This document shows positions 31,711-39,929 of a stretch of DNA of 41,491 bases, one piece after another. The stretch covers positions 1-41,491 of the forward strand of contig JAIDJW010000155.1 in assembly GCA_029052015.1 (NCBI GenBank), written 5' to 3'. The position numbers were made by a program, and so were the translations under genes. The notes under the pieces are model-generated. The model did not search any database, had not been told where the DNA came from, and worked only from the letters and a program-made list of their open reading frames with translations. Position 1 is the first letter of the stretch; each line of letters starts with the position of its first letter. Source of the stretch: Paramuribaculum sp. (GTDB lineage: Bacteria > Bacteroidota > Bacteroidia > Bacteroidales > Muribaculaceae).

Positions 31711-34170
31711 TTACTTCTTGAATATGGAGTAGATTGTGGCAGCCATAGTGCCGAGTGAAGCGAACGAGCTGACATATCCGATAACCTGTGCCCAGTTGGT
31801 GCCACCGGATTTGGGTTTGGACGGTACGATTATCTGACAGCCGGGTTCTATCGGCGTATTCCTTTTTGCTCTGGCTACCATGCCGTTCATGTAAACGACA
31901 AATGCTTTGCTCTTTTTAGCGCGTTCTCCGTAGCCGCCTGCCTGGTCAATGTAGTAGCCGAGTTTTTTGCCCGGCTGATATCCTACAACGTTGGGGAACA
32001 TAACATCACCTGAAATCTTAACGGTGCTCATCTCTTCAGGTATGATTAGCTTGTCGCCATCCTTAAGCACCAGGTCATATGCGCTTCCCGGCTGGGCAAG
32101 TGCCTTTTCAAGCTCAATGCCTACGCTGTAGACATCTGACAGTGCCAGCTGGTCTATCGAAATTGAATCCTCAGCGCTCTGTGTGGCGAGGCGTATAGAT
32201 TCGTCGCGGGCAGCTTTTTCATCTTCTGTCATTTTACGCATAAGGCGTGCGCCGCGCAGATATGCTCCGTCAATTATGCCTCCGGCTCTACGGATAATCT
32301 CGCTTATGCGCTCATTGCGCTTCTGCAGCGCATATTCGCCTTCAAAGAGTACTTCTCCCTCTACTTCTATAAGTTTCTGTGTCTGATAGCCCGGGCTCTT
32401 GCGCACTTCTACAATGTCGTAGGGCTTCAGCTCAAATCCGGGGTCGCCTTTGAGCATAAGTCCGTCTTTCAGGGCGAAAGTGAACACTTCCGCAACATTC
32501 TCCGTGGGCTTAAGGCTTGCGGGGTCGATGACGCGACGGGATACATCGACTCTTGCGGTGGATGCTCCCTGCTGCAGACCTCCGGCTATAACGATAAGGT
32601 CTTCAATAGTAATACCTTTCGCATAAGGATAATCGCCGGGATTGGTAATCTGGCCATTGATTGTCACCTCGCCTTGGTCCATAATCTCTTTGACGCTTGA
32701 GACCACGAGCATGTCATTCGGTCTGAGCTTGACATCAGGAGCTCTGCCAGCAAGAATGTCTGCGAGGTCGACTCCTATGGCCTCAAGGCTATTGTCCGTA
32801 CCTTCGCGGTAAAGAATGGCACGGTTTGAGAAAGCATCGTCAGCGAGGCCTTCTGCCACCCGTAGAACATCACGAAGGGTTGAAATGCCGTTGCCGAGCG
32901 CGTAATTGCCCGGACGCATGACTGATCCCTTGAGCTCAACTTTGTTTAAGAAGCGGTCGGTAACCGAGCCGACGGTGACAATATCTCCGTCCTTTAGGCG
33001 ATATGAACTGAAATCCGACGCGCTGACATTAAAAATCTCATTGTCTTTGCCTGTCTGACGGCTCACGGTAATCATGTCGGTGTAAGCGTTGCCCGCAAAT
33101 CCGCCGGTATATTCAAGGAGTTTAGCGAGGGACTCGCCTTCACGGAGCTCATAGTACATCGGGCGTTTTACTGTGCCCTCCACATTTATGAGTTCTGCAT
33201 AAGGCGGCACTATGATGACATCGCCCTCCTGCAGGCGGACATCCCCGGTCTTTTTACCGCCGAAGAGATAGTCGTATATGTCGACATTAACAAGTCGGTT
33301 GCCGTTGCGGACTATTTCGATATTTCTGAGCGTGCCCACTTCGTTTATACCGCCTGCGCGGTAAAGCGCGTTGAACACGGTGGAAAACGGTGACAAGCGG
33401 TATGAGCCGGGGATGTTGACCTCGCCCATCACATTGACGAGTATGCTGCGCACATCTCCGAGGTTTACGCTTACTTCGGTATCTTCTTCCGCAACTCCGG
33501 CATATTTAGAGGCAAACAGCTGTTTGAGTCGAGAATTAGCTTCAGCAATGGTGAGACCGTTGAGGTAAACCGGACCTATCTGTGATACTATTATGCTGCC
33601 TTCGGGTGATATGAAATCGCGTATCTGATCCTCGCTCGCTCCCCAGATGTCAATGACAACTTCATCGCCCGGGCCGAGACGATAGTCGGCAGGGGTTGCC
33701 ATGTTTTCATTGGGCTCGAAAGAGAGCGCCTTGTTTGTGAATACATCATGACCGAAAATCTTTTTACGGGTGATTGTGTCCTCCAGCTCAATCTTCAGTG
33801 AATCCGGTGTTATGATGTCGAAGACTGTCTCCATTTTGCCGATAGTCTTCTCGTCGGGTTCAGTAGCCTTGCGAAGGCGCGATTCTCTGGTGCCTTCAAG
33901 TTTTTCGCCTACACCGCCGGTTTTTGAGTTTTTGTTTTTGGATGTGACTGCTTCTTCCTGGCTCGCATATTTTTCTCTCAGGCGCTCAACCTGCTCCTGG
34001 GTGACTCCTTTCGCCAGCAATTCCTTGCCTATCTGTTGTTCAGACTTGCCTACGGCGCTCTGTCTCTTTATATAATCAATAACCTGTTGGTCGGTCATTT
34101 TTGCCCATGCTGTCAGGGCAGTAATCATTGCCACAACTATAAGGGCAGTCCTCATAAAGGGTTTTGACAT
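31711..34170 (-). CDS. SLBB-domain polysaccharide export protein (Wza-like)
   Basis: The 819-residue product has a signal peptide (about 1-23), then a helical N-terminal extension (about 24-70, DQQVIDYIKRQ and GKELLAKGVTQEQVERL). A polysaccharide export domain follows (about 157-245, DYRLGPGDEVVIDIWG), then a series of SLBB domains to about residue 780 (for example VNVMGEVNIPGSYRLSP, INGQITNPGDYPYA, VEGEVLFEGEYALQ, ISGDVMFPNVVGY). A hydrophobic helix ends the protein (about 795-817). It is much longer than E. coli Wza (about 380), as is usual for Bacteroidota homologues with many SLBB units. There is no lipobox. It lies between the WecA-type transferase and Wzz genes. Confidence 0.92.
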   Translation of the reverse strand: MSKPFMRTALIVVAMITALTAWAKMTDQQVIDYIKRQSAVGKSEQQIGKELLAKGVTQEQVERLREKYASQEEAVTSKNKNSKTGGVGEKLEGTRESRLRKATEPDEKTIGKMETVFDIITPDSLKIELEDTITRKKIFGHDVFTNKALSFEPNENMATPADYRLGPGDEVVIDIWGASEDQIRDFISPEGSIIVSQIGPVYLNGLTIAEANSRLKQLFASKYAGVAEEDTEVSVNLGDVRSILVNVMGEVNIPGSYRLSPFSTVFNALYRAGGINEVGTLRNIEIVRNGNRLVNVDIYDYLFGGKKTGDVRLQEGDVIIVPPYAELINVEGTVKRPMYYELREGESLAKLLEYTGGFAGNAYTDMITVSRQTGKDNEIFNVSASDFSSYRLKDGDIVTVGSVTDRFLNKVELKGSVMRPGNYALGNGISTLRDVLRVAEGLADDAFSNRAILYREGTDNSLEAIGVDLADILAGRAPDVKLRPNDMLVVSSVKEIMDQGEVTINGQITNPGDYPYAKGITIEDLIVIAGGLQQGASTARVDVSRRVIDPASLKPTENVAEVFTFALKDGLMLKGDPGFELKPYDIVEVRKSPGYQTQKLIEVEGEVLFEGEYALQKRNERISEIIRRAGGIIDGAYLRGARLMRKMTEDEKAARDESIRLATQSAEDSISIDQLALSDVYSVGIELEKALAQPGSAYDLVLKDGDKLIIPEEMSTVKISGDVMFPNVVGYQPGKKLGYYIDQAGGYGERAKKSKAFVVYMNGMVARAKRNTPIEPGCQIIVPSKPKSGGTNWAQVIGYVSSFASLGTMAATIYSIFKK

Positions 34171-34206
34171 TGGTTCGTTATATTCGTTTTTGATTTATAA
34201 GGATTC

Positions 34207-35343
34207 TCAAGATTTGTTTGCGCACTTGTTATTCTCTTTAGATTCACGCACTTTTTTTCTGTGCGTGAGCCATATATTCGACAGGGTCCAAGCTGCGATG
34301 TCGATTAGCAGAAGCAGATTGACTTCGATATAGCGCGATAGGAATATGTTGAAAGTGCTGAAAACAACTGCGCTTACCACGATAAATACCATAGCGAGGC
34401 GCTGATTGATGCCAATGGCCAGAAGTTTATGGTGAATGTGTGTCTTGTCAGGGAGGAAAGGATTGCCGTGACGACGAATGCGACGGAAGAACACTCTGAC
34501 AACATCAAAACATGGAATAATGAGGGGAGATGCGGCGAGAATTAGAGGGTTAGTTCTGAAAATAGGCAGCGATTCGGGAGCGTACTGCAGGAGGGCAAGA
34601 GCGAGAAAGACCAGGAAAAGACCTATTGTAAGGCTGCCGGTATCGCCCATGAATATCTTTTTGCGCTTTTCCGGGTCGCCGAAAACGTTATAATAGAAAA
34701 ACTGAATCAGAACTCCGAATGCCGCAAATGAAATCATAGCATAGACCGGCTTGTCAATGAGCAGGAAGGCGGTGCCGTAGATTATGAATGCTGCGCCCGA
34801 AAGTCCTGATGCCAGGCCGTCAATGCCGTCTATGAGGTTTATAGCATTGATGACGTAGACAACAACCAGTATTGTTAGCGGTATTCCGAGGAAAGGGCTT
34901 ATGATATGGAGACCCAGCACTCCGTGGAGGTCGTGAATCCATAGGCCTCCTCCGATAAGCAATATCGAGCAGAAAATCTGTATGACGAATTTCGCGCGGT
35001 AGCGAACGCCAATAAGATCGTCAGCCATGCCGGTGAGGTAGAGCATGAGCAGAGCGCAGAATCCAAAAGATATGGCCTGGGCGTTGGCTCTCATCATATA
35101 TTCGATTTCTTTGTCGCCCATCAGGAAAGCGAGGCCGAGAAGCAGAGACACAGAGAAGCATATTACGGGTGTAAATGCTATGCCTCCAAGGCGTGGCACA
35201 GTGCCTCGGTGGATTTTTCTTTCGTCCGGCTCGTCAAAAAGCTTGCGGCGGAAAGACACAAGGAGTATCTGGGGAATAAGTATTCCCGCAAAAAGGATGC
35301 TTAAAAACATCGCTATGAAGGAGCCGAAAATCCCTATTGTCAT
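34207..35343 (-). CDS. WecA/TagO-type undecaprenyl-phosphate sugar-1-phosphate transferase
   Basis: Polytopic membrane enzyme of the MraY/WecA family that starts polysaccharide synthesis by loading a sugar phosphate (GlcNAc-1-P in characterised members) on undecaprenyl phosphate. The 378-residue product has the DD pair (108-109 in GMADDLIG), NLIDGIDGLA (169-178), GDTGS (233-237) and THIHHKLL in the last cytoplasmic loop, the HIHH motif that separates WecA/TagO from MraY. It is the first gene of the operon, behind a leader of about 240 nt. The exact sugar cannot be told from sequence. Confidence 0.92.
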   Translation of the reverse strand: MTIGIFGSFIAMFLSILFAGILIPQILLVSFRRKLFDEPDERKIHRGTVPRLGGIAFTPVICFSVSLLLGLAFLMGDKEIEYMMRANAQAISFGFCALLMLYLTGMADDLIGVRYRAKFVIQIFCSILLIGGGLWIHDLHGVLGLHIISPFLGIPLTILVVVYVINAINLIDGIDGLASGLSGAAFIIYGTAFLLIDKPVYAMISFAAFGVLIQFFYYNVFGDPEKRKKIFMGDTGSLTIGLFLVFLALALLQYAPESLPIFRTNPLILAASPLIIPCFDVVRVFFRRIRRHGNPFLPDKTHIHHKLLAIGINQRLAMVFIVVSAVVFSTFNIFLSRYIEVNLLLLIDIAAWTLSNIWLTHRKKVRESKENNKCANKS

Positions 35344-35590
35344 AGTGGATAGATTTTGAGGTGAGTATCAGATGTGTGACAATCGTGAACTTCATGCCTA
35401 ATCCGTCGCAGACGGTTGGCTGCGCGCTCCTTGCTATATGGAGAGAAATGGATAATCATGATCGTCTGACAGAAGTTAAGGTCACATAATAATTTAAGCA
35501 CACGCAGTACACAGTCCGGCGTGTGCGCACGGACACAATCCCCGGATTGCTACCTTCCGTAGGTTTGCAGCCTCGCGGCAGGTCGGTCTG
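35344..35590 (-). promoter_or_regulatory. Structured 5' leader of the polysaccharide operon
   Basis: The 321 bases between the flanking genes (35344-35664) hold no convincing ORF. From the promoter at 35591-35622 to the first start codon the transcript has a leader of about 240 nt. It shows a GCC-GCGA-GGC hairpin with a GNRA loop (35570-35579), a CTAC/GTAG hairpin (35550-35562), a CAATC/GATTG hairpin (35536-35549) and two mutually exclusive helices: 35498-35505 with 35519-35526, or 35514-35521 with 35526-35534. On the transcribed strand a GGTAGC motif (35549-35554) matches the core of the ops element of E. coli polysaccharide operons. No known riboswitch was recognised. Confidence 0.5.
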
Positions 35591-35622
35591 CAAAGATAAG
35601 ACAAAAGGTTTGACAATGCAAA
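35591..35622 (-). promoter_or_regulatory. Promoter of the polysaccharide operon
   Basis: On the minus strand TTTG (35622-35619) is followed after 20 bases by TATCTTTG (35598-35591), a full match to the Bacteroidota -33/-7 promoter. Confidence 0.8.
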
Positions 35623-35664
35623 TTTTTTAAAGTGTCATTGTGGCTATGGGGTATTTGGCAAGCG

Positions 35665-36075
35665 TCAGAATTTCTTGAGGTGTATAATGGCACTTTCGCT
35701 GCGGAGAGTGAGGTTTTTGCCTGTGAGATGTGTGATTTCAAAAGTGGTCTGCCATGAGAATATACCCCATTCGTTCAGAGAGGTGTTGTCTGTGTTGTAG
35801 GGGAATTCCAGGGCGATTTTGTCGCCGTCATGAACCATATTCCCGGCAAATATTACGCCCCCCCTTGTGAGATTGACAGTGTGGAGATTGAAGCAGATAA
35901 AGAGTCCTGTGGGCTCGGTGGTGGTGCCGTCCTGCAGGTTCTCGATGGAGATTATGCGCCACTGGCCGTCAAGATCTCCGTTGATGCCTCTTTTTTGACA
36001 TGACGCCGTGGTGGCGAAGAGTATGATTGTGGCAAATATTGCTGCCACGTTGCTGAAAAAAGTTTTACGTGTCAT
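35665..36075 (-). CDS. Lipocalin-like predicted lipoprotein
   Basis: From the chosen start the product has 136 residues, a signal peptide with lipobox-like TASC, and a small beta-barrel type domain beginning GDLDGQWRIISIENLQDG, a pattern of the lipocalin-like domain proteins of Bacteroidota. No ligand is known. The ATG at 36075 overlaps the stop of the Wzi-like gene (ATGA), which suggests coupling; an ATG two codons earlier (36081) is an alternative. Its promoter-proximal neighbour is an outer membrane capsule protein, so a surface role is likely. Confidence 0.7.
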   Translation of the reverse strand: MTRKTFFSNVAAIFATIILFATTASCQKRGINGDLDGQWRIISIENLQDGTTTEPTGLFICFNLHTVNLTRGGVIFAGNMVHDGDKIALEFPYNTDNTSLNEWGIFSWQTTFEITHLTGKNLTLRSESAIIHLKKF

Positions 36076-37541
36076 AGCCATCCGGTTTTTTTGATTGAAA
36101 GCATTGCTCCGAAGCTGGGTCCGAGGAGCGATCCGCCGTCAGAGCCAAGCGAGAGTGTGCCGCTCCATCCTTTTAGTTTTGCGGGGGTGAAGGTGGTTTC
36201 AAAAAGTGTGTTGAAGTTTTTCAGTTCTCGTGATGTGGGTATGTCATACGTGCCCCAGCTGCGGGTGTATGAGAGGAGTACGCGGTAATTCAGCCATGAG
36301 AGGGGGGCGCCTTCAAACCCGAAGTGATGACCCTTGATTCTGTTGTGTCTGAAGTTAAGAGCATGGTTGCGGTTATAAATCGGAGAAATAAGCAATGGGT
36401 TTCCGATTCCCATGCCCCAGTGTTGCCAGCCGGTGTAGATGCTGTGGTTGTAGTACTGGTCGCGTCCGCTCACCTGCTCGGGTATTTCAGGTGTATGGTC
36501 CCAGTACACCGCTCCTGCCTGGTCCTTGGTGTAAAGATATTCATAGACGAATGTGCTCACCACCGGGTTGCGGGGGAAGGAGACCTCCGCTCCGAGAAGC
36601 ATATCATGCCAGGTGTATTCGAGAAACATCATTGAATGATCCTCGAAAAAGTGGTCGTAGTAGATTTTAGCTTTCCAGGGGGAGTTCTTGTCGTTCCAGT
36701 TAAGAGCAAAATTCCAGTCACCCACATGGTTTCCGTAGACATTGAGCTGCTCTCCCATGGGGGTGTTCGCTCCTCCGCTTGAAGGAATGATTACTTTGAG
36801 CCAGTCCTTTATGCTTTCGGGCATATCAATGACAGCGTCTCCGGTGTAAGATTTTCCGCCAAATTGAGCTGCCATCTGCAATCCGCCTTCAAGCTGCAGG
36901 GGGAATCTGTCGGGGTCGCCGATGCGAAGGAATCCTCCTTTGGAATGAAAGAGCACGTGCTCGGTGCGTTTTGTGCCGGGTGCGGCAAAATCCTTTTGCC
37001 ATCTGCCGTCGGTGAAGAATCCGTATGAGAAGAATCCTTTGACTGCGAGCCACCCCTTGGTAAGAGGCACAATTGTGTATTCCGGAATCTCAATGCGCGC
37101 CTGGGGTATCGGTCGGGCATTCGGTGAAAACAGCATATTGCCGCTACTTAGGCGCGGATTGTTGAAGCCAGACGTGAATTCCTTGCTGCCGACCGTGAGC
37201 CCGAGGCAGCGGTAGCGCACCTCGCCGTAGAGCTGCTGGATTATAAAAGAGGAGGTGTAATTATAGGCTGCCGCGAGGTCTACTCCGGCTCCCCATGCAA
37301 AACGCTTGCCGTTCTGGTGGGCGTCGCGGAAGATTCCCGCACGCAGGTATCCATTATTCTTCTTGATGGATGAAAGCCCGAATCGGTTATTGGCCAGCCA
37401 GAAAGGTGTGTTTTCGCCGGAACTAAAAGATGTGTTGGCTTCCACGGAATAGTATATACTGTCGGGCATTTCAGCTCGAGCCGGCGCTGTTGAGGCAATG
37501 ATAATCGCGGAAGCGAGGAGAGTGTGTTTATAAAGATGCAT
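36072..37541 (-). CDS. Wzi-like capsule assembly outer membrane protein
   Basis: From the chosen start the product has 489 residues, a signal peptide (about 1-23, ending APARA) and a beta-barrel sequence of alternating aromatic strands, with YYSVEANTSFSSGENTPFWLANNRFG near the start as in the capsule assembly Wzi family of Bacteroidota. Wzi in E. coli helps attach or order capsule at the cell surface. The frame is open to 37625, but the added 28 residues lack signal features and would run across the promoter at 37572-37605, so the ATG at 37541 is preferred. It overlaps the lipocalin-like gene by ATGA and lies upstream of the polysaccharide operon on the same strand. Confidence 0.88.
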   Translation of the reverse strand: MHLYKHTLLASAIIIASTAPARAEMPDSIYYSVEANTSFSSGENTPFWLANNRFGLSSIKKNNGYLRAGIFRDAHQNGKRFAWGAGVDLAAAYNYTSSFIIQQLYGEVRYRCLGLTVGSKEFTSGFNNPRLSSGNMLFSPNARPIPQARIEIPEYTIVPLTKGWLAVKGFFSYGFFTDGRWQKDFAAPGTKRTEHVLFHSKGGFLRIGDPDRFPLQLEGGLQMAAQFGGKSYTGDAVIDMPESIKDWLKVIIPSSGGANTPMGEQLNVYGNHVGDWNFALNWNDKNSPWKAKIYYDHFFEDHSMMFLEYTWHDMLLGAEVSFPRNPVVSTFVYEYLYTKDQAGAVYWDHTPEIPEQVSGRDQYYNHSIYTGWQHWGMGIGNPLLISPIYNRNHALNFRHNRIKGHHFGFEGAPLSWLNYRVLLSYTRSWGTYDIPTSRELKNFNTLFETTFTPAKLKGWSGTLSLGSDGGSLLGPSFGAMLSIKKTGWL

Positions 37542-37571
37542 CAGCTTTGGTTTTAATTTTTTTTGCGGGTG

Positions 37572-37605
37572 CAAAGTTACATAAAAAAGCGGAAGTATAG
37601 GCAAA
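37572..37605 (-). promoter_or_regulatory. Promoter of the Wzi-like gene
   Basis: TTTG (37605-37602) and TAACTTTG (37579-37572) on the minus strand are separated by 22 bases and lie 31 bases before the chosen start. Confidence 0.65.
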
Positions 37606-37702
37606 TGTGACTTTTGTTTGAACAATATGTTGCGGTTGATTGTTTACCTGCCAAACGACAAAAGAAAAACTACAGTACATTTTATTCATAAATCATAAAA
37701 AT

Positions 37703-38704
37703 ATGGATTTTTTGACAAAAGACAAGCTGGTTATAGTAGGTGCAGCCGGCATGATTGGCTCAAACATGGCTCAGACAGCTATGATGATGCGCCTGACTCC
37801 CAATATCACTCTTTATGACCCATACGCTCCGGCGCTTGAAGGGGTTGCCGAGGAGTTGCGTCACTGCGGATTCGAGGGGATGAACCTCGTGGCAACTTCC
37901 GACATCAAGGAAGCGCTGACCGGCGCAGACTATATCGTAAGCTCCGGTGGCGCTGCGCGCAAGGCCGGCATGACCCGTGAGGACCTTCTGAAAGGTAATG
38001 CCGAAATCGCCGAGCAGTTTGGCAAGGATGTAAAGCAGTATTGCCCTGGTGTAAAACATATAGTAGTGGTGTTTAATCCGGCAGATATAACGGGTCTTAT
38101 CACTCTTGTGTACTCCGGTCTGAAACCTTCGCAGGTAACAACACTCGCGGCTCTTGACAGCACGCGCCTGCAGTCGGAACTGGCAAAATTCTTCAAGATT
38201 GCTGCCGATAAGGTTGTCAACAGCCGTACATACGGCGGTCATGGCGAGCAGATGGCAGTGTTTGCGTCAACAACAACAGTTGACGGCACACCGCTTGATT
38301 CGCTAATCGGCACTGACGCCCTGCCTGTTGAAGAGTGGGAGAAGATAAAGGTGAAAGTTATTCAGGGCGGCAAGAATATCATCGAGCTGCGTGGTCGTTC
38401 ATCCTTCCAGAGCCCCGCATATCTCTCAATCGAGATGGTTGCGGCCGCGATGGGTGGCAAGCCTTTCCGCTGGCCGGCAGGATGCTATGTCAACAACGAC
38501 AAGTTCAAGCACATAATGATGGCTATGGAAACAACCATCACCAAGGACGGTGTCAGCTACAAGAATATAGCCGGCACACCCGAGGAGCAGAAAGAGCTTG
38601 AAAAGAGCTATCAGCATCTGTGCAAACTTCGTGACGAGGTGATAGAGATGGGAGTGCTTCCGAGAATTCCGGACTGGCATAAACTCAATCCCAATCTTCA
38701 CTAA
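37703..38704 (+). CDS. mdh: Malate dehydrogenase (Bacteroides type)
   Basis: NAD-dependent malate/oxaloacetate interconversion, here likely in the reductive branch toward fumarate and succinate. From the ATG at 37703 the product has 333 residues: a Rossmann nucleotide loop (VIVGAAGMIGSNMA, about 10-23), an acidic residue after the second strand (LYDPYAP, NAD preference), and the lactate/malate dehydrogenase catalytic region (DSTRLQSELA, about 151-160, and RTYGGHGEQM with the catalytic His, about 175-184). The frame is open to 37640, but the extra 21 residues are not family-like. It is divergent from the Wzi-like gene and followed by a strong terminator. Confidence 0.9.
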   Translation: MDFLTKDKLVIVGAAGMIGSNMAQTAMMMRLTPNITLYDPYAPALEGVAEELRHCGFEGMNLVATSDIKEALTGADYIVSSGGAARKAGMTREDLLKGNAEIAEQFGKDVKQYCPGVKHIVVVFNPADITGLITLVYSGLKPSQVTTLAALDSTRLQSELAKFFKIAADKVVNSRTYGGHGEQMAVFASTTTVDGTPLDSLIGTDALPVEEWEKIKVKVIQGGKNIIELRGRSSFQSPAYLSIEMVAAAMGGKPFRWPAGCYVNNDKFKHIMMAMETTITKDGVSYKNIAGTPEEQKELEKSYQHLCKLRDEVIEMGVLPRIPDWHKLNPNLH

Positions 38705-38725
38705 GAGCAGAGATATACAGTTTAT

Positions 38726-38770
38726 ACATCAAAATGCCTCCGATAGTTGTTGTCGGGGGCATTTTGATGT
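38726..38770 (+). terminator. Strong hairpin terminator after mdh
   Basis: An 18-bp stem (38726-38743 with 38753-38770, one G-T wobble) encloses a 9-base loop. The stem contains AAAATGCC/GGCATTTT, and a T-rich stretch follows. It separates mdh from asnA. Confidence 0.85.
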
Positions 38771-38777
38771 GGATAAT

Positions 38778-38808
38778 TTTGTTTTGTTGGCATAATGTTA
38801 TACTTTTG
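38778..38808 (+). promoter_or_regulatory. Promoter of asnA
   Basis: TTTG (38778-38781) and TACTTTTG (38801-38808) are 19 bases apart, a good Bacteroidota -33/-7 pair, 29 bases before the start codon. Confidence 0.75.
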
Positions 38809-38837
38809 TCGAAAATGCTATCATAAAATCAAGTTTT

Positions 38838-39872
38838 ATGCCACTGATAATACCAAAGCAATATAAACGCAAGCTGCTGCCTGAAACCACCGAGGTCGCT
38901 ATCAAGATGATAAAGGATGAATTTCAGCGGCGCCTCGCCGAGGATTTGAATCTCAGGCGCGTAACCGCACCTCTTTTTGTGCTATCCGGCACGGGCATAA
39001 ATGATGACCTGAATGGTGTTGAGCGGGCGGTGAGTTTTCCGGTTAAGGCTGTGGGTGACCGCAGGGCCGAGGTCGTGCATTCCCTGGCGAAATGGAAACG
39101 AATCAAGCTCGGCGCCTACGATATAGCACCAGGCTATGGATTATACACCGACATGAATGCCATAAGGGCAGATGAGGAGCTGGATAACCTTCATTCTCTG
39201 TATGTTGACCAGTGGGACTGGGAAAAAGCCATCAATGAGAGTGACAGAAATCTTGATTTTCTGAAAGAAACCGTTCGCAAAATCTACAATGCGGTAAAGG
39301 AAACCGAGCAAACGGTGTATAAGCACTTTCCGCATATCACTCCGCGCCTGCCGGAGGAAATAACTTTCATACATTCCGAGGAACTGCTGCAACGCTATCC
39401 GGGTATGAGTGCCACGGATCGTGAGGGCGCGGCGGCAAAGGAGTATGGCGCCATATTCGTGATAGGCATAGGAGGAGAGCTCAGCAGCGGTGAGCCGCAT
39501 GACGGCAGGGCGCCTGATTACGATGACTGGATTACGCCGAATTCCGACGGTTATACCGGACTTAACGGTGATATTATATTGTATGACCGGATTCTTGACC
39601 GCTCATTCGAGTTGTCATCTATGGGCATAAGGGTCAGCCCCGAGTCCTTGCGGCGTCAGCTCGATGTGCGAGGGTGCAATGACCGCTCCGGGCTTGCCTT
39701 CCATCGGGCACTGCTCGCAGGAGAGTTGCCTTACTCGATTGGAGGCGGCATAGGTCAAAGCCGTCTGTGTATGTATCTGCTGCAAAAAGCGCATATCGGA
39801 GAGGTGCAGGCGAGCATCTGGCCGGAGGAGCAGATTGAGGAGTGCCGCAAGGCGGGAATAGAACTTCTTTGA
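38838..39872 (+). CDS. asnA: Aspartate--ammonia ligase AsnA
   Basis: Ammonia-dependent asparagine synthetase with a class II aminoacyl-tRNA synthetase-like fold. The 344-residue product matches the usual length (330-345). Visible family stretches are LRRVTAPLFVLSGTGINDDLNG (about 42-63), VHSLAKWKR (about 82-90), YTDMNAIRADE (about 103-113), DQWDWE (about 122-127) and the C-terminal IGGGIGQSR motif (about 306-314) for ATP binding. It stands alone between its own promoter and a hairpin terminator. Confidence 0.96.
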   Translation: MPLIIPKQYKRKLLPETTEVAIKMIKDEFQRRLAEDLNLRRVTAPLFVLSGTGINDDLNGVERAVSFPVKAVGDRRAEVVHSLAKWKRIKLGAYDIAPGYGLYTDMNAIRADEELDNLHSLYVDQWDWEKAINESDRNLDFLKETVRKIYNAVKETEQTVYKHFPHITPRLPEEITFIHSEELLQRYPGMSATDREGAAAKEYGAIFVIGIGGELSSGEPHDGRAPDYDDWITPNSDGYTGLNGDIILYDRILDRSFELSSMGIRVSPESLRRQLDVRGCNDRSGLAFHRALLAGELPYSIGGGIGQSRLCMYLLQKAHIGEVQASIWPEEQIEECRKAGIELL

Positions 39873-39875
39873 CGT

Positions 39876-39914
39876 AAAAATAAGGTCGGACAAATAATGC
39901 CCGACCTTATTTTT
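39876..39914. terminator. Bidirectional terminator between asnA and the GH20 gene
   Basis: A perfect 14-bp stem (39876-39889 with 39901-39914) and an 11-base loop. It has an A-run on one side and a T-run on the other, so it can stop transcription from both convergent genes. Confidence 0.9.
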
Positions 39915-39929
39915 ATGGATTACGTTTGC

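Noticed and set aside
35344-35664. Small protein gene or known riboswitch in the gap before the WecA-type gene
   Set aside because: No convincing ORF with a plausible start is seen, and the conserved cores of cobalamin, TPP or SAM riboswitches were not recognised.
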